This document shows, piece after piece, positions 5,543 to 11,922 of a DNA stretch of 11,922 nt. Made by a program: the position numbers and the translations under genes. Each line of letters begins with the position of its first letter. Positions within the stretch are counted from its first letter, which is position 1. Source of the stretch: Chloroflexota bacterium (GTDB taxonomy: Bacteria; Chloroflexota; Anaerolineae; Aggregatilineales; Phototrophicaceae); contig QGUR01000129.1 in NCBI GenBank assembly GCA_003242205.1, forward strand, positions 1-11,922. The letters run 5' to 3'. The notes under the pieces were generated by a model. That model searched no databases, had not been told where the DNA came from, and was given only the letters and a program-made list of their open reading frames with translations.

Positions 5543-6949
5543 ATGCCTGTGAACCCGAAAGACGCCTGGAACGCTGCGTACACTCAACTGGAGATGCAGC
5601 TCGACCGCGCCAGCTTCGATACCTGGCTGCGCGACGCCGTGCTGCTGAAGTGCGAAGGCGACGTCTTTGTCATCGGTGTCCGCAATGGCTATGCGCGCGA
5701 TATGCTGCAACACCGGCTTTACCGGAACGTGCGACGTATCCTGAGCGACATCTATGGGCAAAGCGTCGAGCTTCGTTTCGAAGTCCGCCGTTCTGAAACG
5801 GCCAAGTCGGAAATGCCGCCACAGGCTGAAATGCCCCTGTTCCGCCTGCTTGCCCAGCAGGAAAGCCATGAAGAACCCCCGGCCCCGCTACACCAGCAGG
5901 TAGCCCGACCGCAGCGGCCCGACCTGCCGGAATGCGAGCTCAACCCGCGCTACACTTTCGACCGTTTCGTCGTCGGCGCGGAAAATCCGATGGTCTATCC
6001 GGCAGCGCGCGCCGTGGCTGAACGCCCCGGCATGGCCTACAACCCGTTCATGATCTATGGCGGCGTCGGTCTGGGAAAAACGCACCTGCTGCAGGCTATC
6101 GCTCACGAGTGCCGCGCGCGGGGCCTGCGCGTGATCTACATTTCCTCCGAAGCATTCACCAACGACCTGATCGACGCGATTCGCCAGCGCACGACCGCCA
6201 TGTTCCGGGAAAAGTACCGCTCTGCCGATGTGCTGCTGGTGGACGATATTCAGTTCATTGCCGGAAAAGACAACACGCAGGAAGAGTTTTTCCACACCTT
6301 CAACGCGCTGCACATGTTCAACAAGCAGATCGTTCTGGCAGCAGATCGCCATCCATCGCAGCTTGAAGGTGTTGTCGACCGCCTGCGCTCGCGTTTCCAA
6401 AGCGGCCTGCTGGCCGACGTGCAGATCCCGGAATTTGAAACGCGGGTCGCCATTCTGCGTATGTGGGCTGGCGAACGTGGCATTCACCTGCCCGCTGCGG
6501 TCTGCGAAGCCTTGGCCAACCGGGCGCGCACGAATATCCGCGAGCTGGAAAGCGTCTTTAATCAGGTGGTCGCCATGGCCCAGTTATCGCGCCAGCCGCT
6601 GGACGTGGAAACCGTCGAGGCTGCACTGGACGGCTATCGCAAGCCGCGCAACCACGTCACGCTCGCGCAGGTGCTCGATATCACGGCCCGGCACCACGGT
6701 CTTTCTGTCGAGGATCTGATCGGGCCGCGGCGCAACGGCCCGCTCAATCAGGCGCGTCAGATCGCCATGTATCTGGCGCGGGAAGTAACCGGGGCGTCGC
6801 TGCCACAGATCGGCGAAGCGTTTGGCGGGCGCAAGCACAGCACGGTGCTGCATCACTGCAATAAGATCGCCAACGATCTGGCCGAAGACGAACTGCTGCG
6901 CAACGTCGTCAGCACGCTGCGCGACCGGCTCTGCACCGGTGACTGCTAA
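5543..6949 (+). CDS. dnaA: Chromosomal replication initiator protein DnaA
   Basis: A complete 468-residue DnaA, the AAA+ ATPase that binds and melts the origin. Domain I covers about 1-80 (DAWNAAYTQLEMQL), a short linker runs to about 133, and the ATPase domain follows with Walker A GGVGLGKTH (173-181), Walker B LLVDDIQF (231-238), sensor I AADRHP (266-271), the box VII arginine region GVVDRLRSRFQSGL (276-289) and sensor II NIRELE (331-336). The DNA-binding domain IV runs from about 370. Its signature reads GGRKHSTVLHH (428-438): Lys431 replaces the near-invariant Asp (E. coli Asp433), while residues matching Arg399, Leu422, Pro423 and His434 are kept (Arg397, Leu420, Pro421, His432) and Thr435 is Ser433. 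The start is uncertain: GTG at 5549 is preceded by GGATGA at six bases, but ATG 5543 is conventional. dnaN does not follow. Confidence 0.97.
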   Translation: MPVNPKDAWNAAYTQLEMQLDRASFDTWLRDAVLLKCEGDVFVIGVRNGYARDMLQHRLYRNVRRILSDIYGQSVELRFEVRRSETAKSEMPPQAEMPLFRLLAQQESHEEPPAPLHQQVARPQRPDLPECELNPRYTFDRFVVGAENPMVYPAARAVAERPGMAYNPFMIYGGVGLGKTHLLQAIAHECRARGLRVIYISSEAFTNDLIDAIRQRTTAMFREKYRSADVLLVDDIQFIAGKDNTQEEFFHTFNALHMFNKQIVLAADRHPSQLEGVVDRLRSRFQSGLLADVQIPEFETRVAILRMWAGERGIHLPAAVCEALANRARTNIRELESVFNQVVAMAQLSRQPLDVETVEAALDGYRKPRNHVTLAQVLDITARHHGLSVEDLIGPRRNGPLNQARQIAMYLAREVTGASLPQIGEAFGGRKHSTVLHHCNKIANDLAEDELLRNVVSTLRDRLCTGDC

Positions 6950-6966
6950 AGCCATCTCGACAAACG

Positions 6967-6990
6967 AAGCGCCCTTCGGGGCGCTTTTTT
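6967..6990 (+). terminator. Intrinsic terminator of dnaA
   Basis: AAGCGCCC and GGGCGCTT form a perfect 8-bp stem closed by a TTCG tetraloop, followed by a run of T residues to 6990. It lies 17 bases past the dnaA stop. Confidence 0.92.
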
Positions 6991-7111
6991 GTTGGCCGGC
7001 GCTTCTTATGCATTTCCTACATTTTGTATAAACAGTTTTTACGCAGCCCGCTTATAAGCATAGACAAAGGCAGATGAGGTTTAGACAGTTAGTTCGGCTG
7101 GAGGAGTAGAG

Positions 7112-7585
7112 ATGACGGTTGTACGCTGGAGTCCATTCCGTGAGCTGGCGGCAATGCAAAACATGGTTGACCGCCTCTTCTACGACACGTTGCGCGAAAC
7201 CGTCCGGGAAGTACAGGACGATGATCAGACGCTTGGGGTAGACATTCACGAAAGCCCGACCGGCTACACCATTATGGCCAACCTCCCCGGCGTCAACCCG
7301 GATGACATTGAAATCCGCTACGAAAACCAGATTCTGACCATCTCGGCGGAAATTCCCAAGCAGGAAGTGGGCAATGGCGCTAAGGCGTTGCTGATCGAAC
7401 GCCCGACCGGCCAGTTCACCCGCCGCCTGCAAATTCCGCGGAACATCGACTTCAACGCCGCCGACGCACGTTATGAGAACGGCGTGCTGACGCTGACACT
7501 GCCGCTGCATCCTGAAGCACAGCCCAAGATTCTCACGGTTCGCACGGCCAACGGGGCCAAAGAACCGGAGCCGGTACAGAGCTAG
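7112..7585 (+). CDS. Hsp20/alpha-crystallin small heat-shock protein
   Basis: This 157-residue protein is a small heat-shock chaperone, an ATP-independent holdase that binds unfolding proteins as large oligomers. The N-terminal SPFRELAAMQNMVDRLF (7-23) is typical of bacterial Hsp20. The alpha-crystallin domain covers about 41-133, with the signature ENGVLTLTLP (122-131). After it comes P-K-I-L-T-V in place of a strict I-X-I oligomerisation motif. A strong GGAGGAG (7100-7106) lies five bases before the ATG. The gene sits between two terminators, so it is probably monocistronic. Upstream I see a perfect 10-bp palindrome GCTTATAAGC (7050-7059) but no CIRCE element, so the heat-shock control is not evident. 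Confidence 0.95.
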   Translation: MTVVRWSPFRELAAMQNMVDRLFYDTLRETVREVQDDDQTLGVDIHESPTGYTIMANLPGVNPDDIEIRYENQILTISAEIPKQEVGNGAKALLIERPTGQFTRRLQIPRNIDFNAADARYENGVLTLTLPLHPEAQPKILTVRTANGAKEPEPVQS

Positions 7586-7606
7586 GCATAAGCTGCTTCA
7601 CACATC

Positions 7607-7634
7607 GCCGGGCGAATGCCCGGCTTTTTGTTTT
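7607..7634 (+). terminator. Intrinsic terminator of the Hsp20 gene
   Basis: GCCGGGC (7607-7613) and GCCCGGC (7618-7624) form a perfect 7-bp stem with a GAAT loop, followed by TTTTTGTTTT. It lies 21 bases past the Hsp20 stop. Confidence 0.92.
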
Positions 7635-7664
7635 CTGGCGGCAACGGGCAGAACCCTATACACT

Positions 7665-7694
7665 TTACCAGCGCATCGCAACAGCCTTAATAAT
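7665..7694 (+). promoter_or_regulatory. Weak candidate promoter of the secreted propeller protein
   Basis: TTACCA (7665-7670) and AATAAT (7689-7694) are 18 bases apart and match consensus in 4 and 5 of 6 positions. They lie between the Hsp20 terminator and the gene starting at 7742. Confidence 0.3.
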
Positions 7695-7741
7695 CATGGT
7701 AACATGGAGGCAGATGCTGATACGCACAAGGAGACATGGCA

Positions 7742-9718
7742 ATGAAACGATGGGCGCAATTCCTGACCGTATTGGCGGCGTTTCTTCTCCTTACCCCTGT
7801 CGTCCAAGCGCAGGATGCCCCGCCGCAGATTAATGATGCACTGGCTGATCTGAGCACCCGGCTGGGCCGGGTTGTGACCCTTGAAACGATTGATGCCTGG
7901 CGCTATGTCGTCGACCGTTATACGGACACCGCGCTTGGATGCCCGCTCGTCACACCACAACCGGTCCCCGAAGGAATCATCGGTTACAGGTTCGAACTGG
8001 TAGTTGATGGCATCACCTATGACTACCGCGTGTCGACCGACCGCACGATTCTGTTCCCGTGCGACGCCAATCTGCTGCAAACGCCTCCAGACGCGGCCAC
8101 GACGCCCGTCATACCAGACACACCTGACGTCGCACTCACGCCCGAAACGGGCGAAGCCTGCCCGCCTAACTTTGAAGGCCTGCTCCCGCCCCGGCTGGCT
8201 CCCAACACCAGCGCCGAGGTCATCGGCGCGGCTCCCAGCCGCCTGCGTAATAGCCCCTCGCTGGCAGGGACACAGATCGATCTGATCAATCCCGGTGTGG
8301 TGGTCGATGTGACCGGCGGGCCGATCTGTGCCGATGAATATGTCTGGTGGCAGGTCATCGCCGAAGGGCGGTCGGGCTGGATGGCGGAAGGCGCGCTGCC
8401 CGATGCGTACTTCCTTGCGCCGATGACGGAGACGCCGACCGTCGCGCCGGCGCTTACGCCGGAGACGACCACGCCGCCTGAACCGGGCGAGGTTGTGATC
8501 ATCGAAAGCGGCGACCTGCCGGAACTGGCCGCAGCCCTTAACAATCGCACGCTGACCACCTTCGATATCGGCCCGGATTTCTCGCTGGCCGAACGGACAG
8601 TCGTCGATACGATCGCAGTTGAATTTGGCCCGGCGCTGCTCGATCTCCAATGGAGCCCGGACGGACGGTATCTGGCATATGTCGTGCGCGAGGGTGACGA
8701 TGCCTACAGTCTTTACCTGACGGACATTGCCGGTAGCGAACCCATCGCGCTCGCCAACGACGTCTACTTCCCGCTGAAGGTCACTTTCAGCCTGGACAGC
8801 ACCGAGGTGCTCTATCCGGTCGCTAGTTCTGACACGATGCAGGTCAGCGAGGAGGGCATCACGATCAATGTCTACAGCCAGAGCGTGACCGGCGAGTCCG
8901 GGCGCTCGCTGCGTGGCTCGTTCACATTCGGCGGTGGCTGTGGCGGCGGCTCGTCGTTCCCCGGCGACCACGTCTACTGGTGGGATGCCGGCTCGAACGG
9001 GCGTCCGCTCGTCTTCGAGAACACGCCCGCCGGCATTGTGCATTCGACCAATTGCACCGGGAGCGGCACGGCGCTGCTCGATCTGGAAACCGGCGAGTCC
9101 ATCGAAATCGGCTCCGACCTCAGTCGCGTGGACGTTTCGCCCGATGGCCGGCAACTGGTTGGCGTGCGCGTGGACGATATGGCAACGAACGCCGGTGTGA
9201 TCATGCTGGTCGACCTGGCGACGCTGGAACTGATGCCGCTGGGCGCGGTCGCGCAGCCCGATCAGGTCGCCTGGGCCAGCCCGACGATTATCTACTACAG
9301 CGTCCGCACGCCGACCGGCGACATCGTGCCCGGAAGCGACAGCCAGATCGTCAGCAACGCCGGGATGATCGAAGGCGTGCCCGTATATGAGGCAGCGCTT
9401 CACCGTATCGACCTCGAAGCAACCACCGACGCGGAAATCTGGCGCGGTTCGGGCTACGGGATCAGCCGGCTGTACGCCGCGCCGGACGGTTCGGGGCTGT
9501 ACTTCAATCTGGTTCCCAACGGCGACGCCTGGGTCGAAGCCCTGAACGCCGGGACGATTACCTTCAGTTCGCCGCAGAGTGAGCAGGAAGCCTTTTTCTA
9601 CCCGACCCTGTACCGGCTGGTGCTCGAAACCGGCGATGTGGAAGTTATCGCCGAAGGACTGCTCAATCCGGCGTTCAACGATGCCGCCTTTATGGACAGC
9701 GAACTCACCGCCGGCTAG
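7742..9718 (+). CDS. Secreted SH3b and WD40-like beta-propeller protein
   Basis: I choose ATG 7742 over 7736, because AAGGAG (7728-7733) is eight bases from the former and only two from the latter. The 658-residue product begins with a signal peptide, MKRWAQFLTVLAAFLLL, with a likely cut after VQA (21-23). Residues about 30-110 form a small domain (LGCPLVTP, ITYDYRVSTD) of a type I associate with secreted Chloroflexota proteins; its function is unknown, and Cys67/Cys107 may pair. About 140-220 looks like a bacterial SH3b domain (RLRNSPSLAG, GRSGWMAEG), flanked by Thr/Pro-rich linkers. From about 300, TolB/WD40-like blades are seen (LDLQWSPDGRYLAYV, VDVSPDGRQLVGV). The role is probably extracellular binding; no catalytic motif is visible. 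It converges on the glycosyltransferase gene. Confidence 0.85.
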   Translation: MKRWAQFLTVLAAFLLLTPVVQAQDAPPQINDALADLSTRLGRVVTLETIDAWRYVVDRYTDTALGCPLVTPQPVPEGIIGYRFELVVDGITYDYRVSTDRTILFPCDANLLQTPPDAATTPVIPDTPDVALTPETGEACPPNFEGLLPPRLAPNTSAEVIGAAPSRLRNSPSLAGTQIDLINPGVVVDVTGGPICADEYVWWQVIAEGRSGWMAEGALPDAYFLAPMTETPTVAPALTPETTTPPEPGEVVIIESGDLPELAAALNNRTLTTFDIGPDFSLAERTVVDTIAVEFGPALLDLQWSPDGRYLAYVVREGDDAYSLYLTDIAGSEPIALANDVYFPLKVTFSLDSTEVLYPVASSDTMQVSEEGITINVYSQSVTGESGRSLRGSFTFGGGCGGGSSFPGDHVYWWDAGSNGRPLVFENTPAGIVHSTNCTGSGTALLDLETGESIEIGSDLSRVDVSPDGRQLVGVRVDDMATNAGVIMLVDLATLELMPLGAVAQPDQVAWASPTIIYYSVRTPTGDIVPGSDSQIVSNAGMIEGVPVYEAALHRIDLEATTDAEIWRGSGYGISRLYAAPDGSGLYFNLVPNGDAWVEALNAGTITFSSPQSEQEAFFYPTLYRLVLETGDVEVIAEGLLNPAFNDAAFMDSELTAG

Positions 9719-9751
9719 CGCTTCGCCCGACAATCGGCGGTAACCACAGAT

Positions 9752-9791
9752 GAGAGCGCCGGGGCGATCAATTGACCGCTCCAGCGCTCTC
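9752..9791. terminator. 40-bp imperfect palindrome between convergent genes
   Basis: Arms 9752-9766 and 9777-9791 match in 13 of 15 positions, and the centre holds the palindrome TCAATTGA (9768-9775), so nearly the whole 40 bases are self-complementary. It lies 33 bases past the propeller gene and 67 bases past the glycosyltransferase stop. No T run follows on either strand, so it may act as a bidirectional terminator or RNA 3'-end protector rather than a classical intrinsic terminator. Confidence 0.5.
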
Positions 9792-9858
9792 CCACGCCTA
9801 GCCGCCTTCAACGAACCGCCATTGCCAAAAAACGATTATCTCCGATGCGACCGCTACG

Positions 9859-11589
9859 TCATGGCCGGAGCGCCACTAGGACCTTTTCCGGTTCGCGAAC
9901 ATAGATGCGCGCTTCGTAGTCCTGGCCGTTCCACTCGCCCGACCACTCGTAGACCTGTTCGTACCCACGTGATGCCAGATAGTCGCTCTGATACAGTGAG
10001 ACCGGCAACATGGCCGTAATCGGTTCAATGTTGTCGTAGATGACGACATCCGCGTTCACTTCATCCCAAATTTCAGGCCCCACGGTATCCGCGATGGCCA
10101 TACGCTCGTCATCGGCAACCGCCGTACCACCGATCACCTGCCGCTGGCTGGTCCAGAGATAGTAAGTGGACGTGAACGTATAGTCGGTGAGCCAGAGATA
10201 AGCGTGACTTGGCGCGAGGATTTTCGCATCGGGCGCGATATGTTCCCGCACCCACGCGACCGCAGGCGGCGTTGGCAAATGCAGCGGTTTGCCCTGCATG
10301 ACACTCGCTAATGACGGCCCCAGATTGACGCTCAGCACAAAGCCGAGCGCCATCGTGACGAGCGCGAAATCACGAGTGATAAATGGGTTGCGCGGCTCCG
10401 GCAAGCGGCGCAACCCGAAGCTGAGCACGCTGCCAGCCATCAGGCCCAACACAGGCGTCATCTGGCGAATGTAGTTACTGAAAATTTCATTCTGCACCGC
10501 GCCCAGCGCCAGATACATCATGACAAACCAGAAAAACAGCTTGAGATCAACCAATCTGCGCCGCATCAGACAGCCGACGATCGCCATAACAAACAAATAC
10601 CACTCCACGGCGGAATACCCCCCGGCCACCACAAAATGCAACAGCGATCGCAGCAGGATCATGTGTGGCGACAGATCGGGCATGCTGCGGCTTTTCAGAA
10701 CTTCTACGTAATTCGCCTGATCAGGCGCATATTGAAACAAATAGTAGATCCCGAACGCGATGACGATACCCGCGAGAAAGAAGCCGGCACAAGCGAGGTA
10801 ACGCATGCGCTGTTTCGAGCGGCTGGCGAGTAAATGAGGAATGTACAAACCGGCCAGGCACGCCAGCGCTAATGGCGCGCCGTGAAGATGAATAAGCACA
10901 CTTGCGCCGCATACAAAGCCCGCCAGCAGATGTAGCCCGCCGTGATCGCGTTTCAGCGCTTCCGTGTGCAACCACACGCCCGCCGCGATGGCAGCAGCGA
11001 GCGCGCCATCATGGCGAATCAGCGCGTTGTGAAGGGTAATTGTGCTGGCGAACAGCACCGCGGCAGACAGCCAGGCCGTGCGCTGGTCAAACCAGTTGCG
11101 CGCTGCCAGAAAGACAAACAGGATCAATGCGCTGTTAAGCAGCAGGTAGTGGAACAGCCGAACGTTCCAGAATTCGGGGCCGGTGATGCTGATCCACAAG
11201 GCCGGTAGCGGGAAAAACCAGCTCAGCGAATAGGCGGGAGCACCGGTGCTCTGCTCCATAATCAGGTCGCTAAGGTAGCCGTCGCGCAAAAAGCTAATTG
11301 CAAAGCCAAGATTCCAGGCCTCATCCACGTAAAAGGGCGTTGGATAATGTGAGAGCGAAAGCAGGCGGATCACGATGATTACCGCAATCAGGAGAATAAT
11401 CGCGAAAGTGACCGGTCTGCTGACGCTCACTGGCTGCCAGAACATGTGTCGCAGGCGAAAGCTGATCCCCGCTAATGCCAGTGCGCTTACGACCGCAAAG
11501 ACGGGAGCAGTAGCAATCGTGATACCGATGATCACGGCAGCGACCAGCGAACTGCCGATGAGCAGCCATTGCGCGGACGTGCTATTCAC
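9859..11589 (-). CDS. GT39-like integral membrane glycosyltransferase
   Basis: A 576-residue polytopic membrane protein with roughly a dozen hydrophobic segments between about residues 8 and 424, then a soluble tail of about 150 residues. The first large outside loop carries PFYVDEAWNLGFAISFLRDG (85-104); Asp89-Glu90 is the usual position of the catalytic acidic pair of GT-C enzymes of the GT39/ArnT/PMT type, which transfer sugars from polyprenyl-phosphate carriers on the outer membrane face. The tail begins TPPAVAWVREHIAPDAKIL (440-458), common in such proteins. Acceptor and sugar are unknown. The start is GTG 11589, with GGAGG (11599-11595) five bases before it. That ribosome binding site appears to lie inside the left end of the adjoining IS element, so the true original N-terminus is open to question. 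Confidence 0.85.
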   Translation of the reverse strand: MNSTSAQWLLIGSSLVAAVIIGITIATAPVFAVVSALALAGISFRLRHMFWQPVSVSRPVTFAIILLIAVIIVIRLLSLSHYPTPFYVDEAWNLGFAISFLRDGYLSDLIMEQSTGAPAYSLSWFFPLPALWISITGPEFWNVRLFHYLLLNSALILFVFLAARNWFDQRTAWLSAAVLFASTITLHNALIRHDGALAAAIAAGVWLHTEALKRDHGGLHLLAGFVCGASVLIHLHGAPLALACLAGLYIPHLLASRSKQRMRYLACAGFFLAGIVIAFGIYYLFQYAPDQANYVEVLKSRSMPDLSPHMILLRSLLHFVVAGGYSAVEWYLFVMAIVGCLMRRRLVDLKLFFWFVMMYLALGAVQNEIFSNYIRQMTPVLGLMAGSVLSFGLRRLPEPRNPFITRDFALVTMALGFVLSVNLGPSLASVMQGKPLHLPTPPAVAWVREHIAPDAKILAPSHAYLWLTDYTFTSTYYLWTSQRQVIGGTAVADDERMAIADTVGPEIWDEVNADVVIYDNIEPITAMLPVSLYQSDYLASRGYEQVYEWSGEWNGQDYEARIYVREPEKVLVALRP

Positions 11590-11922
11590 CGGAACCTCCG
11601 TTTGGAAGCCCTCAGCTTTAGCTGTGGGGAGGAAAAACGGTGGCGCACAAGCGCCAGTTGCACAATCCGATCATTTGTGTTACCCTTTCATGTATGAAAC
11701 TCATCGCACAGGCCAAGCTGCTGCCCGACGATGAACAACGGGCGTACCTTCTGCAAACGCTGGAACAGGCCAACGCCCTTTGCAACTGGCTCAGTGAACA
11801 GGCGTGGCAACTGAAAAAGTTTCGCCGTTTCGATTTGCAAGCCGCCTGTTACTACGCGGCACGGGAACGCAGCGGACTGTCGGCGCAAATGGTCATTCGC
11901 TGTATTGCCAAGGTTGCGGACG
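11590..11922 (+). mobile_element. Left end and start of an IS200/IS605-type (tnpB) element, cut by right edge
   Basis: A hairpin of the IS608 kind lies upstream of tnpB: CCCTCAGC, TTTA loop, GCTG, an unpaired T, then GGGG (11609-11629). The four bases before it are GAAG, in the position of the guide that pairs with the cleavage site. TTCAC (11585-11589), a pentamer I recall at ends of this family, lies 19 bases before the hairpin, so the element may begin at 11590. A second perfect hairpin TGGCGC-ACAA-GCGCCA is at 11641-11656. No tnpA lies between the left end and tnpB, as in IS1341-type elements that depend on a transposase in trans. The right end and any omegaRNA are beyond the window. Confidence 0.6.
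11694..11922 (+). CDS. tnpB: TnpB, RNA-guided nuclease of an IS200/IS605-type element (N-terminal part, cut by right edge)
   Basis: The ATG at 11694 opens 76 codons that run off the right edge without a stop. The sequence MKLIAQAKLLPDDEQRAYL (1-19), then LEQANALCNWLSEQAW and LSAQMVIRCIAKVAD (62-76), is the typical TnpB N-terminus. TnpB is the omegaRNA-guided DNA endonuclease of IS200/IS605 elements, ancestor of Cas12, which cuts empty donor sites and so promotes element retention. The RuvC and zinc-finger motifs are outside the window, so activity cannot be judged. There is no Shine-Dalgarno sequence. A degenerate TTGCAC (11658-11663) and TACCCT (11681-11686), 17 bases apart, lie just upstream. 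Confidence 0.88.
   Translation, partial: MKLIAQAKLLPDDEQRAYLLQTLEQANALCNWLSEQAWQLKKFRRFDLQAACYYAARERSGLSAQMVIRCIAKVAD

Noticed and set aside
5329..5796. Open frame of 155 codons covering the dnaA leader and start
   Set aside because: It overlaps the dnaA promoter and coding start in another frame, and its product is Arg/Pro/His-rich low-complexity sequence.
5888..6487. Open frame of 199 codons on the minus strand inside dnaA
   Set aside because: Antisense to the conserved DnaA ATPase domain; no motif and no ribosome binding site worth noting.
6950..7111. CIRCE-type heat-shock operator before the Hsp20 gene
   Set aside because: I looked for the TTAGCACTC inverted repeat and found none; only a 10-bp palindrome GCTTATAAGC is present.
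7694..9811. Open frame of 705 codons on the minus strand opposite the secreted propeller gene
   Set aside because: The product is rich in Arg, Gly and Asp with no hydrophobic pattern or known motif, while the plus-strand frame has a signal peptide, SH3b and propeller repeats. It is a by-product of GC-rich codon use.
1..11922. CRISPR array, tRNA or rRNA genes, metabolite riboswitches
   Set aside because: No regularly spaced long repeats, no cloverleaf with a T-loop consensus and no conserved riboswitch core was seen by eye on either strand.

Overview
The window looks like chromosomal DNA of a GC-rich, non-sporulating bacterium, most likely a Chloroflexota (Anaerolineae-like) member. The clues are a SpoVS-family protein beside dnaA, a secreted protein with an N-terminal domain of a type I associate with Chloroflexota followed by SH3b and beta-propeller parts, a homoisocitrate/isopropylmalate-type dehydrogenase closest to Thermus-like forms, and no sporulation genes. 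This assignment is inference from protein style; no rRNA or tRNA is present to settle it.

Layout, left to right. (1) The start of an isocitrate/isopropylmalate-family dehydrogenase on the minus strand runs off the left edge (1-390), with a probable one-base frameshift near its truncated end. (2) ppk1, polyphosphate kinase (minus, 684-2813), has its own promoter and is divergent from a DinB/YfiT-like metal enzyme gene (plus, 2916-3392). (3) The DNA polymerase III delta-prime gene (plus, 3458-4480) converges on spoVS (minus, 4565-4912), which ends in a good intrinsic terminator. (4) A 630-base gene-free stretch (4913-5542) separates spoVS from dnaA. It holds one perfect DnaA box, six same-strand copies of a 9-mer (A/T)TATCCCA(A/G), AT-rich inverted repeats, a strong dnaA promoter and a structured leader. 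This is the candidate chromosomal origin and dnaA control region. (5) dnaA (5543-6949) and an Hsp20 gene (7112-7585) each end in a clear terminator. (6) A secreted SH3b/beta-propeller protein (7742-9718) converges on a GT39-like membrane glycosyltransferase (minus, 9859-11589). (7) The left end and first 76 codons of an IS200/IS605-type tnpB element run off the right edge, and the element abuts the GT39 start codon.

The most interesting signal is in region 4. The repeated 9-mer differs from the classical DnaA box TTATCCACA at the two positions read by the DnaA helix-turn-helix, and the DnaA encoded next door has Lys431 where nearly all DnaA proteins have Asp (E. coli Asp433). Protein and sites may have co-evolved. 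The single classical box (TTATACACA) lies exactly over the -10 element of the spoVS promoter, suggesting a link between replication initiation and SpoVS expression. The replication genes (delta-prime and dnaA) flank spoVS, and dnaN is not next to dnaA.
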